64,000 nucleotides of DNA from Pogostemon cablin. Its lineage: Eukaryota; Streptophyta; Magnoliopsida; Lamiales; Lamiaceae. This document shows positions 25,236 to 38,441 of this stretch, piece by piece. The notes beneath the pieces are model-generated. The model was given only the letters and a program-made list of their open reading frames with translations. It had not been told where the DNA came from and made no database searches. The stretch lies in NCBI GenBank assembly GCA_023678885.1, contig CM042987.1:31396927-31460926 (forward strand), in the 5' to 3' direction. Numbering within the stretch: position 1 is the stretch's first letter; each line of letters begins with the position of its first letter. The position numbers and the translations under genes are program-made.

Positions 25236-26969
25236 TAATAAAATTCAAATTATTACATTTTAAAATAATAAAAATATAAATTAAATTATAAAAAAATATT
25301 CTATATATATATATATATCCTAATTAATTTCCTTCCATAATTGAATTATCAAAATTTCAATTTTATAGCATCAACAGAACCCCTTACAAAATTTAATTAG
25401 ATCAATGAATAATTCGTCTCATGATTTAGGGTCGTAAGATGGGCTCCCCAATTATTTGTCTATTATCATTAATAATACATCATTGATTGATTTATTTAGC
25501 AAAATATAATAATGATTTTCTAGTTGTTATAAATTGATGGAATTTTAATTGAGTTTGTCTCTTGTATTTTTATGTGTACAAAATGTATAAATGAAGTATA
25601 ATATTTTCTTCTAAAAATATATATTTTAATTAATAAGAGTATAATTTTTTCATTGAAATTATCAGTGGACATATAAATAATATAAATATTCGATTAATTT
25701 TTTTTTCTGAAAATAAGTAATACAATTTCTTATACTAAAGAGTACTCCCTTTATCCCACCCTAATGATTAAGCTTCCTTTGTAATTACAAAAGAATCATA
25801 ATCATTAGGACATGATGGAGAAAGTATAACATTTAATATTTAAGGTATATTCTAAAAAAACGTAGGATTACACAACACCGTAGTTTTAGTTATTTTAATT
25901 TAATCTCATCCTTGTAGGTTTATTTTTACTACTTTTGATTTAAAACGTTTTTTTAATCAACTGTTTTAATTTAATTTATTTTCATAAAATAATTTATTAA
26001 TAGATAAGTTAAATATTTTGTATTAGTAAATATTAAAAAAGTATATACATATAGTCTAAAATGTTTTTTTCATTTAATTATATATAGAAGATAAGAAATA
26101 AGAATGTGATACACATATTATTTATTTATTCGATATTTGTATGATGTAATAATTAATAATATACTTATAATAATTACTTAAAGGCATTTTAATCCAAGTC
26201 ATGAGATAAGTTAATATTGTTAAGATGTGTACACCATAAATGACAATAACTTAATGAAGTGGACTATTTTAACCCTATTGAGCTGGATCAATTAGATAAA
26301 ATATATTTATCCAATAAAATGATGGAGTTGAGAAATGAGGATTAAGTTGAGACCAAATTAATGACAAGCTTTAATGTGTTACTAACAAAGATATCTTAAG
26401 TGACCAAATTAATCACAAGCTTTAATATGTTACTCAACATAAATATCTGTAGTGATCATATTATTAATTAAATTGATAATCATTGCAGCATGCAGTTGAC
26501 TTTGTCCAATATTACACTTGAAAAGTTGATCTAGGCTTGTACGTCTTTTCTTAATAGAAGTTCTATTTCTTTTTAAATAATTATACTAGTATACTAATTA
26601 AATAAATTCACTAAAAATAAATTATAATGAGATGAAATATATGTATGAGTTTTTTATTTTTTTAAGGTTTGTTTAAACATTCTCTAACTTTATATAAATC
26701 AATTTGTTAAATTAAATTTACAAATTGAGAATGACTACTATAGAATCGTTTCAATAGTGGAACCGGTTCCATTTATCTTTATTTTTATAATATTATGTGT
26801 CAAAAATATAATTATACACTTAAAATTAACACTAAATTTTACCGATAAAATTCAGAATTCTATAAGTAAAATAGAACATAAAGATTAAATTAAAATACAC
26901 CATAGATCACATATACAATTATATTCTAAGAATTAGGATTAATATAAAACATAAACTACTAGAGTATAA
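25236..26969. other. Intergenic DNA with small repeats
   Basis: About 25551-25870 is another decayed foldback-MITE relative with a small Stowaway-like insertion (CTCCCTTTATCCCACC at about 25744, CATGATGGAGAAAG at about 25812). A roughly 50-bp unit is duplicated in tandem at 26348-26448. No gene. Confidence 0.5.
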
Positions 26970-27186
26970 GGCAAAAATTTGTGTGCACACGAGCGCATGG
27001 GGCACATGTCGTGCGCCTTTAGAATTTTATATTAAATTGTATACTCTTTAGTATAACGATCTGTACCCTCTATTTTGTGAAAAAAAAATAAAAAATATTA
27101 ATAAAAAATATATAACAATGTACCCTTATTAATTAAAATGTATACTCTTTAGAACAAAATAATGTACCCTTCTCCATAATACTAGT
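26970..27186. mobile_element. Truncated foldback MULE-type MITE
   Basis: It starts GGCAAAAATTTGTGTGCAC with GTCGTGCGCCTTTAGAATTTT, like the left arm of the elements at 22224 and 30678. It stops after CCATAATACTAGTG, without the right arm. Confidence 0.65.
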
Positions 27187-27189
27187 GTA

Positions 27190-28264
27190 GCATTTGCCAT
27201 GCAAATTATTCAATGATTTCACATAAATTATGTATTTTTCTAATTAAAGGAATATTGTTTGTCATTTCAGAATTAAAACAGCACGCATTCAATTATACGA
27301 TGTGAGCCATATAGTGTTGATGATTTGTACACTTAGTTGTGGGTGGATGGATAATCTGCACCTTATCTTATAACAAGGCATATATATCTTTGAATTATTA
27401 ATCAATTAATTAATGTGTCTACACATACATACATAAAGATGTGTGTGTTTGTGTATATGTGGCATATTAATTGGTTGATGTTTGTTTTCATTGATTGATT
27501 TATTAAGAAGATGTGTGTCGTCAAAATATTAATGACTCATTTATTTGTGAATCAGAAGAATGTCACAAACAAAATATTAATATAATCTTGCTTATTAATG
27601 ATCTCTACCCTAATGTACGTGTGCATTTACAAAATATAATATTCTATTTGTTTCTTTTTACTGTTATTTGAAAGAGAATTTGGTAATGATCATGCAATTA
27701 TTTCAAAGAATTAAATATATATATATATAAAAGCATGTAGGGTCAACTAAAGTTTCTCGTTTAAAAATTTAGTGAAAATCTCTTATCAATATGTCACCAA
27801 TTTCTCAATTCTCTCTTCTTAATTTCTCTTCCATTCATGTTGTTTTCTTAATTTATTTTGTTTTTATATGGTAATAATTATTTCCTCATTTATTACATAA
27901 ATAGTTTTTGACTTTTCTTATTTCACGTTGATATATTTCATTAAATATAAAAATACTATCATTTTAACTATCAATGTTTTTTGAAATGACTATCAATTTG
28001 TTTAGACATATTCACGACTCATTGTATTTTTCTGTAATTATTAAAATTTTATGATTGACTTTAAATTGATAGTTATTATTATTTACCGATTAAATTGAGG
28101 TAAGACTTTAAATTTTATCATTGTATTACTAAAGATCTTGAGCTCACAGTTTTAAAGATTTATGACCATGGAATAATTATAATTTCAAGAATTAACTTGC
28201 TATTCCTTTTAGACATATTTTTAATAATTACGTTTGTTTTTCGCACGCACGAGGTTAAGAAATA
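27190..28264. other. Intergenic AT-rich DNA
   Basis: No gene or structured element is recognised. Confidence 0.5.
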
Positions 28265-28491
28265 CTCACTCCATCCCACCCAAAGTTTCATTTTTTCTAT
28301 TTTGGGCGTCCCACCCAAAAAGTCTACTTTCATTTTTTATACATATGGAACCCACACACACCCACTAATACAATTAAAATATGGTGTCCATACTACCACT
28401 AATACAACTATCCACTACACATTAAATAATAATACTCCTTAATCCACGTGCAAAAAGAAAAAAAACTACCATTTGGGTGAGACGGAGGGAG
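28265..28491. mobile_element. Stowaway-like MITE
   Basis: It begins CTCACTCCATCCCACCCAAA and ends TTTGGGTGAGACGGAGGGAG, inverted ends with few mismatches, flanked by TA. A second, weaker copy appears fused downstream (to about 28675). Confidence 0.75.
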
Positions 28492-30668
28492 TATAGTATT
28501 TTAGTATGTATTGAGGTGAGAGAAATAATATTTTAGTGTATAATGTATAGTTGTATTAGTATTGTAGTTGGTTCCATAATTATTTTGTGTGGTTCATATA
28601 ACAAAGAAAAATGTATCTATTAGAATGAAACGCTCAAATTGAAATATGTAAACATTAAGATGAGATGGAGGAAGCACTTCCCCTATCATATGTACATTAA
28701 TACTAAGGTTAATTTTAGAAGTAGAGGCTAATCAAGAAAGTATAATATGTGTGTTTATATGTGCGCGTCATCTATGTATATAAGTACGTTGATTATTAAA
28801 AAAAATATATTAAAAGAATTTGAAATTTTAAAATATATTCCCATGCAACGTACGGGTTAAAATACTTATTTATATTAAATCAAATTCAACTCCTATTATA
28901 TAATCTCTTCGTCCTATATATAAAAGTACATTTACATTTTTCTCATTTATTTATCCTATAAAATTATTCGCACAAAAAAAAACGTTTTATTCTATAACCT
29001 TAAAAATTACTTTAATTTTAAATTTATTTTACCTTAGATACCATTATTTTATATTTTTTTTCAATTCATGACATGAATTTTTTTTTTGCTTTTACTATGT
29101 ACCATAAAATTTTCTTTTTTATTTAAAAATGAAATCATGTGTACAAATTATTGGAGGAGTTTAATTCATCACTGGATTATGTCACAGTAGATCTTCTTGC
29201 TCAAAATTTATTAACTTGAACACATAAAAAAAAAAAAGAATAACAGTAATAAATAAATAAATAATTGCATGGTGCATATTGCAACACGTGTAACTTGATT
29301 CTATTAATTCTATTAGATTAATCTATATATCATCTTCTCAATGATCAAACTCAGCAATTATATAATTGGCGTCTTTAAATTAAATATATTTAGTGTTCGA
29401 TGATTAAGGATTACCATTTGATCCAAAAATAATTCCAACTTACACAGCATTTGATTTGAATATTTAATCTACTTATACATGCGACTTTAGTGCAGCCAAT
29501 AATGCGACAAAAAACAATCTAAGCTAGGCAGCTCAAATATGAACCAAGTGTTTTAAAATCAAATCACGCGTATTACGTATGCCCATTTGTTCTTTTATTC
29601 ATGGCATATTTAGAACGTCTCACGAAATGATTTTAATAAAATAGATAAATAGTGATAATTTTTAATTGATTAAAATAATACTCCATATAATTAATAAAAA
29701 ATGATAAAGGTATTGTATACTATTTTATAAATAATTTATAATTATAAGTGATACATAATTAATGAAAAGTACATAATAATACCGCAAATTATTTTATAAA
29801 AAAGTATAAATAAAAAATTATGGAGTAATATTAAAAAAAGTGATAACGAATTTAATAAAAATAAAAAAACTAATTACAAATATGTAAAATTGTGTAACCG
29901 TATTTATTTTACTTTATTCATTTCATGAAGTATAATTATTAAACCTTTTTAATGTGGATATTTTGGGAGTTATTTCTTTAAAAGACAATTAAAAATTAAA
30001 AAGAGTATTAGTGAGTAGAATATAAATTTGAGTGTGCCTTCATTTGTTTATTATATTTTATTTATATTTCGTTGTTGTTTCATCATTTGGTGGCAAAATA
30101 AATCTTCTTGCAAATTTAGATTCAAGAAAATACCAACTATTTAATCTAGTATTATTTGTTATATAGTTTTTTTTTTATAAATGAATCTAGAAGTTTAAAA
30201 ATTAGTACTGAATAATTTATACTATACTGTTTTGAAATATTACCAATTTCAATAAAAAATATTACTGCTAGTATTTTTTTATTATTATAAATATTAAATT
30301 CCTAAGAGTAAAATTTATCATTCAGAAGTGCATAAGTTCATAAATAATGTAGAGCACGATAACTCATTGTGTATTCTTTGCCTTGATTTTATTAGTACAT
30401 ATGTTTAATATAATACTAGTGTGGATCAGGACAAATAAATCAAGCTACTCGTTGATTGTTGTTAATAATTGATTGATGATTATGATTTTTATATGAGTTA
30501 TTTTTAACTTGATTGAATTTTAAGACAAAATATCTTGTGAAGCAATTTATATTAGATATTGATATTTTATATGAGACGGATCCACTCATAATCAAAGTTA
30601 GGAATTTTTCATAAATTATAATTATTATATTAGTAAAAATACTATAAAGTATGGTAAATGATGCATTA
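28492..30668. other. Intergenic AT-rich DNA
   Basis: A degenerate MITE tail runs up to about 28675. Nothing further is recognised. Confidence 0.5.
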
Positions 30669-30677
30669 AAATATGAT

Positions 30678-31065
30678 GGCAAAAGCTTGTGTGTGCCCGA
30701 GCAAACGGGAGCACATTTCGTGTGCCTTTAGAATTTTGCGCTAAATTGTATACCCTTTAGTATAAAGATGTGTACCATTTATTTTACAAGGCAAAAACTT
30801 GTGTGTGCCCGGGCGCATGGAAGCACACTCCGTGTGCCTTTAGAATTTTGTGTTAAATTGTATACCATTTAGTATAAATATGTGTACCCTTTATTTTCTT
30901 GAAGAAAAATAAAAAACATAGTGAAAAGTGTATACCCTTTAGAACAAAATGGTATATCCTTATTAATTAAAGTGTATACCCTTTAGAACAAAATAATATA
31001 CCCTTTTTCATAATACTAAATTCTAAAGGCGCACGACGTGCTCCGGGCACACTCAAGCCTCACTC
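30678..31065. mobile_element. Foldback MULE-type MITE, copy 3 (388 bp)
   Basis: A 9-bp target duplication AAATATGAT lies at 30669-30677 and 31066-31074. The left arm is GGCAAAAGCTTGTGTGTGCC and the right end AAGCCTCACTC. The second, internal left arm begins at about 30789 (GGCAAAAACTTGTGTGTGCC), the same duplicated-head structure as the 22-kb copies. The independent duplication shows that this arrangement moves as a unit. Confidence 0.88.
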
Positions 31066-31074
31066 AAATATGAT

Positions 31075-31860
31075 TTCAAGATGTTAAGTGGAGTATCTTC
31101 AGTAAAATATAATTATTGGGTAGTGAATCATAATATAACACCCTAAAATTATATTTTAGTGTATCATTTATCACACTTTAATTAATTAGTATGTACTAAA
31201 TCTATTTAATAATCATACTTTATTAATAATGGATCGACTCGTCCCACATATAACTGTATCACGAGAGGTTTGAATTGAATAAATAAATTAGATATTTTAA
31301 AAAATAAAACAAAATACTTCCCCGATCCCACATAACTCTTCACATTTGTTGTCACAAAAAACTCCTCACCCAAAAAAAAAATCAATTTGTCCAACAATCT
31401 CAAATTATTTCAATTCCAAATTTACTTGTCTTTTTTCCATACACATATTATTATTTTATATTTTTAAAATATTAGTAATACTTTTTAAAGTCAATTGGTA
31501 ATTTTTATTTTTTTAACGTGGAACAGTCAATGGTAATCATTCTATAGAGAGATTATGAAAGTTAAAGATAAAAGTATTCATTAATAAGTAATGTTGTTTC
31601 CCATTCTTGATTAGAATTACTGAAAGTTCTGTACGGATGTAATTGACCTATCAATGATTCAAGACATTATAATTTGGAAATATTTGACTTGAAATGAAAA
31701 ACAAGTGGCTTATTCCATGTGGCATTGTATCCATTTATTTGTTTAAATTATTTGCCTTTTTAATTGGTTTACATCACATTCAGTCATTCACCTACATAAG
31801 TTAATGCTGTACTAGATTAGATGAATGAACAGCAGAAAATTCGAAATTTTTCTGAGAAGT
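31075..31860. other. Intergenic DNA upstream of FAB1D
   Basis: AT-rich, with no gene. It probably includes distal promoter sequence of the kinase gene. No clear TATA element could be assigned. Confidence 0.4.
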
Positions 31861-33043
31861 GAGGACCAGTTTGTAGGCCCCATTTCAGGACAATCTTTCT
31901 CTTTCTCTTTATTCCTTCTCTCTCTGCAACATTGTCTACAATTCACTCATAAATTCCTCTGCTTTTTCATTGTCCCTTTGGAGCAACATGAGTTCTTGAA
32001 TGTCCAAATTTTTCAAAAACATATTTAGAGAGAGATAGAGTAATCTGAGCTTTAAAGGTTGGTTATGCTAATATTTTTATTTGAAAGTTTTCCAAGGTTA
32101 AGATTACTTGTCTGGTGGATTTGTTCAAGAGTATGTTCATTCTAGAGTTAAATGATGATGAAATCCTTGCATTTTAGGACATTCACCTGTTTCATTTGTA
32201 GGTATCTAGTTTTCTGAGGTTGTAAAGATTTTGACACTAATATCATCTTCAACCTGGATTTTATCAATTCATACAGATTAGATAGTTTAATGTTTAATTT
32301 GGTCTACAAAGTGATGAATGTATGGATATAGAAGTTTGAATAGCTATAACAAAAAAGGAGTCCATATACTGTTGTGTACTTGTGTGTGTATACGAATTCA
32401 CCAAAGAAAGATTTTGAATTTATTAAAAGATGCAAAATTAGCCGAATATCATTAGTGATTTCCAATGTATTCTAACCATGTTTATCTCTTCTCATCTTCT
32501 TGTTTTTTTACCATGTTGTATTAATTCTTTTTCTCCAAGATTGATGTTGAAGTATGATTGTGTTGTATTCTCTATATCCGAGCTGTAGACTAAGTTCCCT
32601 TTTCTTTATTCTCTTCAATAATTCTCTATGAGCTCTTAGACTACTTGTTTATCTTCTTTGGCATTTGAATTCTTGCTCTACAAAGATATTTATTCGATCA
32701 ATTAAGTTATCTCATTCGCGTTGAATCAACATAAGTTTATGGTATTACCTTGTTTTACTTGTCATTTTTGAGTTTATTTCCAATTCAAAAGCACATATTC
32801 TCACACTTCTTGAGCTATCAATTGAACTTCCATCCTTTTCTTTTCGGTTACGCAGGTAAAAATAGTATAAAGAAGAAAATGTAACTTTGTTATGATGCAA
32901 AGTTAGCCAAGTGAAGTAGGCTGACAAGGAACGAATATGGGCCTCTTATGACTACATTTTAAGCACTCGTTCGAAATATTGCAAACTTTGTGGTGAAAAA
33001 TACAGAGGCAGTCGGATTTGAAAGATTTTCGAACTCTTATACA
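31861..33043 (+). promoter_or_regulatory. Putative 5' leader and leader introns of FAB1D
   Basis: A CT-rich stretch at about 31890-31935 (TTTCTCTTTCTCTTTATTCC) looks like a plant 5' UTR. A splice acceptor-like TTACGCAG lies at about 32855. The following stretch, 32856-33043, is full of stops in every frame and short upstream ATGs, yet it keeps a remnant reading YCKLCGEK in one frame. The transcription start and leader introns are inferred, not demonstrated. Confidence 0.4.
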
Positions 33044-36000
33044 ATGCCATCAATCAGTCCTACCGCTCACTTTAAAAGCTGTGACAGTTCTTTATCGAGT
33101 TGCAGTAAACTACTGCTCTTTGTCTTTCTTTAGCTCAATCTGCTGTTTTCCTTCATTTATGAATTAACACTTTTTTCTTCAGGTGACACTTCAGTTGAAG
33201 GAAACATTTATGACAGGTATATATGATCTGAGACAATAGTTTTACTTTAAATTTCAATGACTTTCAACGTCGTTTTTAGCTTACAAAAAGATTGATTGTT
33301 TTGATTTAGGTCATATATGGAAGACAGCAGCAGCACAGATAGTTTTCAAGAAGATTCCATTTCATTATTAAACGGGCATCTAGATGAGAACTTAGCAACT
33401 AAACTAAACGGTTTTCACCAAACTGATAATTTGGTGAAAGTTGGTACTTTTGGGACCATTGGAAATGTAGAAAACGATGAATATCATGAAGGAGTCGACA
33501 AAAATCTTGAAAGAGCTCCGGCATCTCTTCTAAACGGTGAAGAAGGTGATGAATTTTGGCTACCTCCTGAACCAGAAGATGAGGAGGATGATGTAATAGG
33601 CAGTGTTGCAAGTTATGATGACGATGATGACGACGAATGTGGTGATGGTATCACTTGGGCAAAGCCTAGTTTGATAAGCAGCTTTGGAGAAGCAAGAAGT
33701 GGAAGTTTTAAGTTCAAAGAGGAAAAGCTTAAGGCAATGAACCAGATTAGGAATGGAAAATTTATGGCTCTTGTTAGTCAACTGGTCAAGTCTGTGGGCG
33801 TGGATTCTTCGTTAAATTATGATGAAAATTGGGTGGATATAGTGACTTCTTTATCATGGGAGGCTGCAACTTTTTTGAAGCCTAATACACATGAGGGTAA
33901 GGCGATGGACCCTGATGGATATGTGAAGGTTAAATGCATAGCAGCTGGTTTACGCACCCAAAGGTAATAAACCTCTTTTTCCTGTTTCGTTTCGTTTTGA
34001 GTCGAGGTGCTATTGTGTTTCTATACTTAGAGGTAGACTTGTACAGTTGTACTCCATGTGTCTCTAGAGTCTAAGTGGATTTCATGAGTGCATTGATTTA
34101 TTGTATACGAGCCGTTCGTTTGGTGAATCTAATCTGAAGTTTAATGTGTAGTCGAGTTATCAAAGGGCTGGTCTTCAAAAAGCATGCAGCTCACAAACAC
34201 ATGGCAACAAAGTACAAAAATCCAAGACTCCTGTTGATCTATGGCTCTTTAGATCTCATTTCTGATGGCTTATCTTCATTGGATTCGATGCAACAGCAGG
34301 TAAAATGAAATCTCTTTCATATGCATCATCATGTTACTTCAATGTGAAACATCAAATTGATTTTATGTTACTCTCAGGAGAAGAACAATTTGAAAACTAT
34401 AGTTGAGATGATAGAGAGTTGCCATCCAAATGTTATTTTAGTCGAGAAATCAGTTTCTCGTGACATACAAGAGTCTGTTCTTGCAAAAGGAATGACACTA
34501 GTGTTTGACATGAAGCTCCATCGTCTAGAGAGAGTTGCTCGTTGCGTTGGTTCGCCTATCTTGTCAACCGAGCTTGCAACTGGTCAAACACTGAGGCAGT
34601 GTGAATCCTTCCATGTCGAGAGATTTGTGGAAGAGCATGATGTTTCCAGAGAGGCCGGAAAGAAACCAAGTAAAACCTTGATGTTCCTCGAAGGGTGTCC
34701 TTCTCGGCTTGGATGCACAGTATGACTTTTTTTCTCTCAACAGAACTATATATTTATGAACCTAATAAGTCTGTGCTATATTTACTATAATTCATGTTAA
34801 ACAGATTGTGCTGATGGGAGCAAACAGTGATGAACTGAAAAGAATCAAATGTGTTATCCGGTGTGCAGTTGTTTTGGCTTATCATTTAATACTCGAGACT
34901 TCTTTCCTTCTCGATAAGAGTGCAATGTTCTCCACGATTTCTCCCAGTGAGGTAGTCGATTTGGCAATAGCCGACAGAAAGAAGGAATCAGATGAAGAAA
35001 CAAACATGACATTCACACTTAGCAATGGATCAGTAATGCCATCTCAGTCATACAACCTTGGAACATATCCAGGATCGTTTCCAAACTCAATCCAAAGAGT
35101 TATGGATGATGGTTTCCCTCTTAACTCCGACTCCTACGAGAGTCAAAAGATTGATCACCATGACAACAAGCTAGAAGATGGACCTACTGAAGAGATTATG
35201 CAATGTCGACCAGAGTTTTCAGATGCATGGAAGCATAATGATTGTTGCGAAGATCACGTGGTTAGAAAGGATGAGATCAGTTCAGTGCTCGACTCCGAGA
35301 GTATTTTAGTTTTGACGTCCAGCCGCAATGCTTCAAGAGGGATTATCTGTGAACAGAGTCACTTTTCCCAAATTAAGTTCTATAGGAGATTTGATGTTCC
35401 TCTTGGAAAGTTCTTGCATGATAATTTGCTCAATCAGAAACTTCTTTGCAAGATTTGTGGAGAAGCCCCTGAGGAGCATTTTTACTATTATGCCCATCAT
35501 GACCAGCAACTCACTATCCAAGTTAAACATATTCCTGCAATAAAAAGTTTGCCAGGGGACACTGAAGGGAAACTATGGATGTGGAGTCGTTGTGGTCAGT
35601 GTCAACATGGAAGCTCAAAATCAACAAAAAGAGTACTAATATCAACTGCTGCCCGTGGTTTGTCGTTTGGTAAATTCTTGGAGCTCAGTTTTTCCAACCA
35701 CTCTTCGTTCAATAGCCCTTCTAGCTGTGGACATTCTTTCCATAAGGATTTCATGTACTTCTTTGGGTACGTCAAATGTCGCTTATTTACTCTTTCTGGA
35801 ATGTCAATGGGTTGTTCTGCTTATGCATGCTAGCTAGCATATGACAGAAGCTTCATTAACCATTTCGCATTTGTCGAATAACATTCTTGTTCTAACCCAT
35901 GTGAAACAGATTAGGCCACATGGTTGCAGTGTTCAAGTATTCACCACTGGCGACATATTCAGTGTCTCTGCCGCCTCAGAAGATGGAGTTCAATGCTTCA

Positions 36001-38441
36001 CTCAGACGCGAGTTTCTTAAGAAAGACTTTGATGATGTACATACGTTATACGAATTTATCACCTTTTTAAAAAAAAAATCCTTGCTGCATTGAAAGCCAT
36101 CTTAGTGTTTTTACTCTCTTGAAGGTGTATCTGCAAGGGATTTCAATATTTCTTGATATTGAGAAGTCTTTGAAGGAGATAGAAACTCGATACGTCGGAG
36201 TAACTCTAAACATTTTGGGCTCAAGCAAAGAATTTTCTGATATTATGAGCATGTTGAAGCAGGAAAAGTCTCAGTTTGAGGTTAGACATTTCAGATTCAT
36301 TCTTTGTCATGTCTTCAAAATAAACACATTATCCTTTTCTACTTACAAAATGGATTTTAAATCCTTAGATTGACATTCAAATGGCCGTTGAGGATGAAAG
36401 CGAAGATGCTGCTGCATGTAAACTTCTAAGCTTGAATAGAATCCGGTTGGAACTTCTTCTTGAATCGTGTATATGGGATCGAAGACTACATGCATTGCTG
36501 TCATCTGATCTCAAGGTGATCAGTAATGATTTGATCAGCTCAGGATATGTTGAAGCCAATGTTTATATTGATCGACCAGTCGAAGAATCTATAGGACATA
36601 ATTCATGGCCTACATCTATTGTAACCGATGATGTTTCAAGGCTTGCTTCTGGTCGATGGAATGGTAATGGACTAGCAGTTAATGAACTCGTGGTGGGACT
36701 AAGTTCAGAAGATCATTCTCATGCAGTCGAAAACTCCATTCGCGAAACTCTGGATTCACCGGTGGCACTTCAAATGGAAGATTCTGGTTTTGATGCACAC
36801 CATGATTCAAGAGGAAAGCCTCATCTTTCTTTGCTATCTGACCTAGAAAAGGAAAAAGGTTGGATCTGGGCTCCGTTTTCGGATATCCAACGTGAATACA
36901 TGGAGGATCTCCAGAGAGGGTACTTGCCAAAAATCGAGTCTTTCAATAGCTACACTGCAGAATCAACAGCTCAGAGGATGATAAACGATGAGGGCTCTAG
37001 GCTGCACATCCCACTTGGTACTAATGACTACATAGTTTCAGACTATGAAGATGAGTTCTCTAGTATAGTAGCTTGTGCTCTGACACTATTAAAAGATGCA
37101 ACAGAAGATTTAGCTGAGGATGCTCGTAGAGAACGAGGTTTAGACAGTTCCCAGAATCTAACAAGAGTGTTTTCTTTCACTCCTCATTGGTCTTCGTCTA
37201 GTTCTTCTGATTCTGATAGCACACTTTCTACATCCACCAACATGGAAGATTCATCACATTCATCATCTTCATCAAGTTTTGATGGTCTAGATTTGCTAGA
37301 TTCTTCGGTTTCTTACAGTGCTAGCCACCCTGAAGTCTCTATGGGGCTAGGGAAGTTTCAAGCAAAGCGTAAATACTCCGTTGTATGCCTGTATGCGAGC
37401 CAGTTCCATCAGCTACGCAACCGGTGCTGTCCTTCTGAAGTCGATTATATTGCTTCTTTAAGCCGTTGTAGAAACTGGGATGCGAAAGGTGGGAAGAGTA
37501 AATCTTTCTTTGCTAAAACATTAGATGATCGTTATATAATCAAGGAGATAAAGAAGACAGAATTTGATTCATTCATGAAGTTTGCAATGACCTACTTTGA
37601 ATACATGAATCAGTGCTATGAGCTTGGAAATCAGACATGCCTTGCTAAAATACTTGGCATCTACCAGGTCTGTCTATCAGTCTTATCATTTTCTCTCATT
37701 TGGTGTATACATTAAACCTCTTTTTAAGAAAAGAATCTTTTGCCTATTCTTGATGGATGTAGGTTATCATACGAGGATTGAGAAATGGGAAGGAAATGAG
37801 ACATGATCTCGTTGTGATGGAGAATCTTTCATTTGGTCGGAATATATCTAGACAGTACGACCTAAAAGGAGCACTCCACGCCCGATTTACTGCAGTGAAT
37901 GATTCAGAAGAAGTCCTTCTGAATCAAAATTTTGTTAATGACATGAATGTTTCGCCTCTCTATGTTAGTCGGAGATCAAAGAGAAATCTTCAACGCGCTG
38001 TGTATAACGACACTAATTTTCTCAATGTGAGTACTACTTCATCAGGTGTAACATCTATAAGACGATAAGACTATACTGTCTATTACTAACTACTTTGCAT
38101 TCGTTTCTTGTTTTCAGTCGATCAATGTGATGGACTATTCTCTACTCGTGGGAGTGGATCCACTTCGTCATGAACTGTCGTGTGGTATTATAGACTACCT
38201 AAGGCAATACACATGGGACAAGCAGCTCGAAAACTGGGTGAAATCTTCGCTCGTTGTTCCTAAGAACCAGTTACCGACGATCATTTCTCCCAGAGAATAC
38301 AAAAAGAGATTCAGAAAGTTCATAAGCACCCACTTTTTGAGTGTTCCAGATCACTGGTGTTCCCAAAGATCTGTGAATCCATGCAAGCTTGGCTCTCCAG
38401 CTCTGGAAAGTGGGCTGTCATATAAGAAGTCCCAGAAATGA
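33044..38441 (+). CDS. FAB1D: 1-phosphatidylinositol-3-phosphate 5-kinase, FAB1D type
   Basis: The product phosphorylates PI3P to PI(3,5)P2 on endosomal or vacuolar membranes. Exons: 33044-33104, 33183-33216, 33310-33963, 34152-34299, 34378-34719, 34805-35766, 35910-36036, 36125-36280, 36369-37667, 37763-38026, 38118-38441. All introns are GT-AG and the phases agree, giving 1456 aa. In order: an acidic N-terminus with EFWLPPEPEDEEDD and YDDDDDD, a Cpn60/TCP1-like domain (about 215-500; EGCPSRLGCT near 405-414), a Cys-rich block from C628 (CKICGE, then WMWSRCGQC), a Ser-rich linker, and the kinase (about 1160-1450) with K1220 in YIIKEIK, DLKG at 1294-1297, MDYSLLVGVD at 1354-1363 and SPREYKKRF near the C-terminus. 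It lacks a FYVE domain, as do the plant FAB1C/D forms. The start at 33044 is chosen because the first two exons keep the frame; M35 (33317) is an alternative. Confidence 0.93.

Noticed and set aside
31825..32028. 67-codon frame upstream of FAB1D
   Set aside because: It falls in a CT-rich leader, is not in frame with the kinase exons and lacks any motif.
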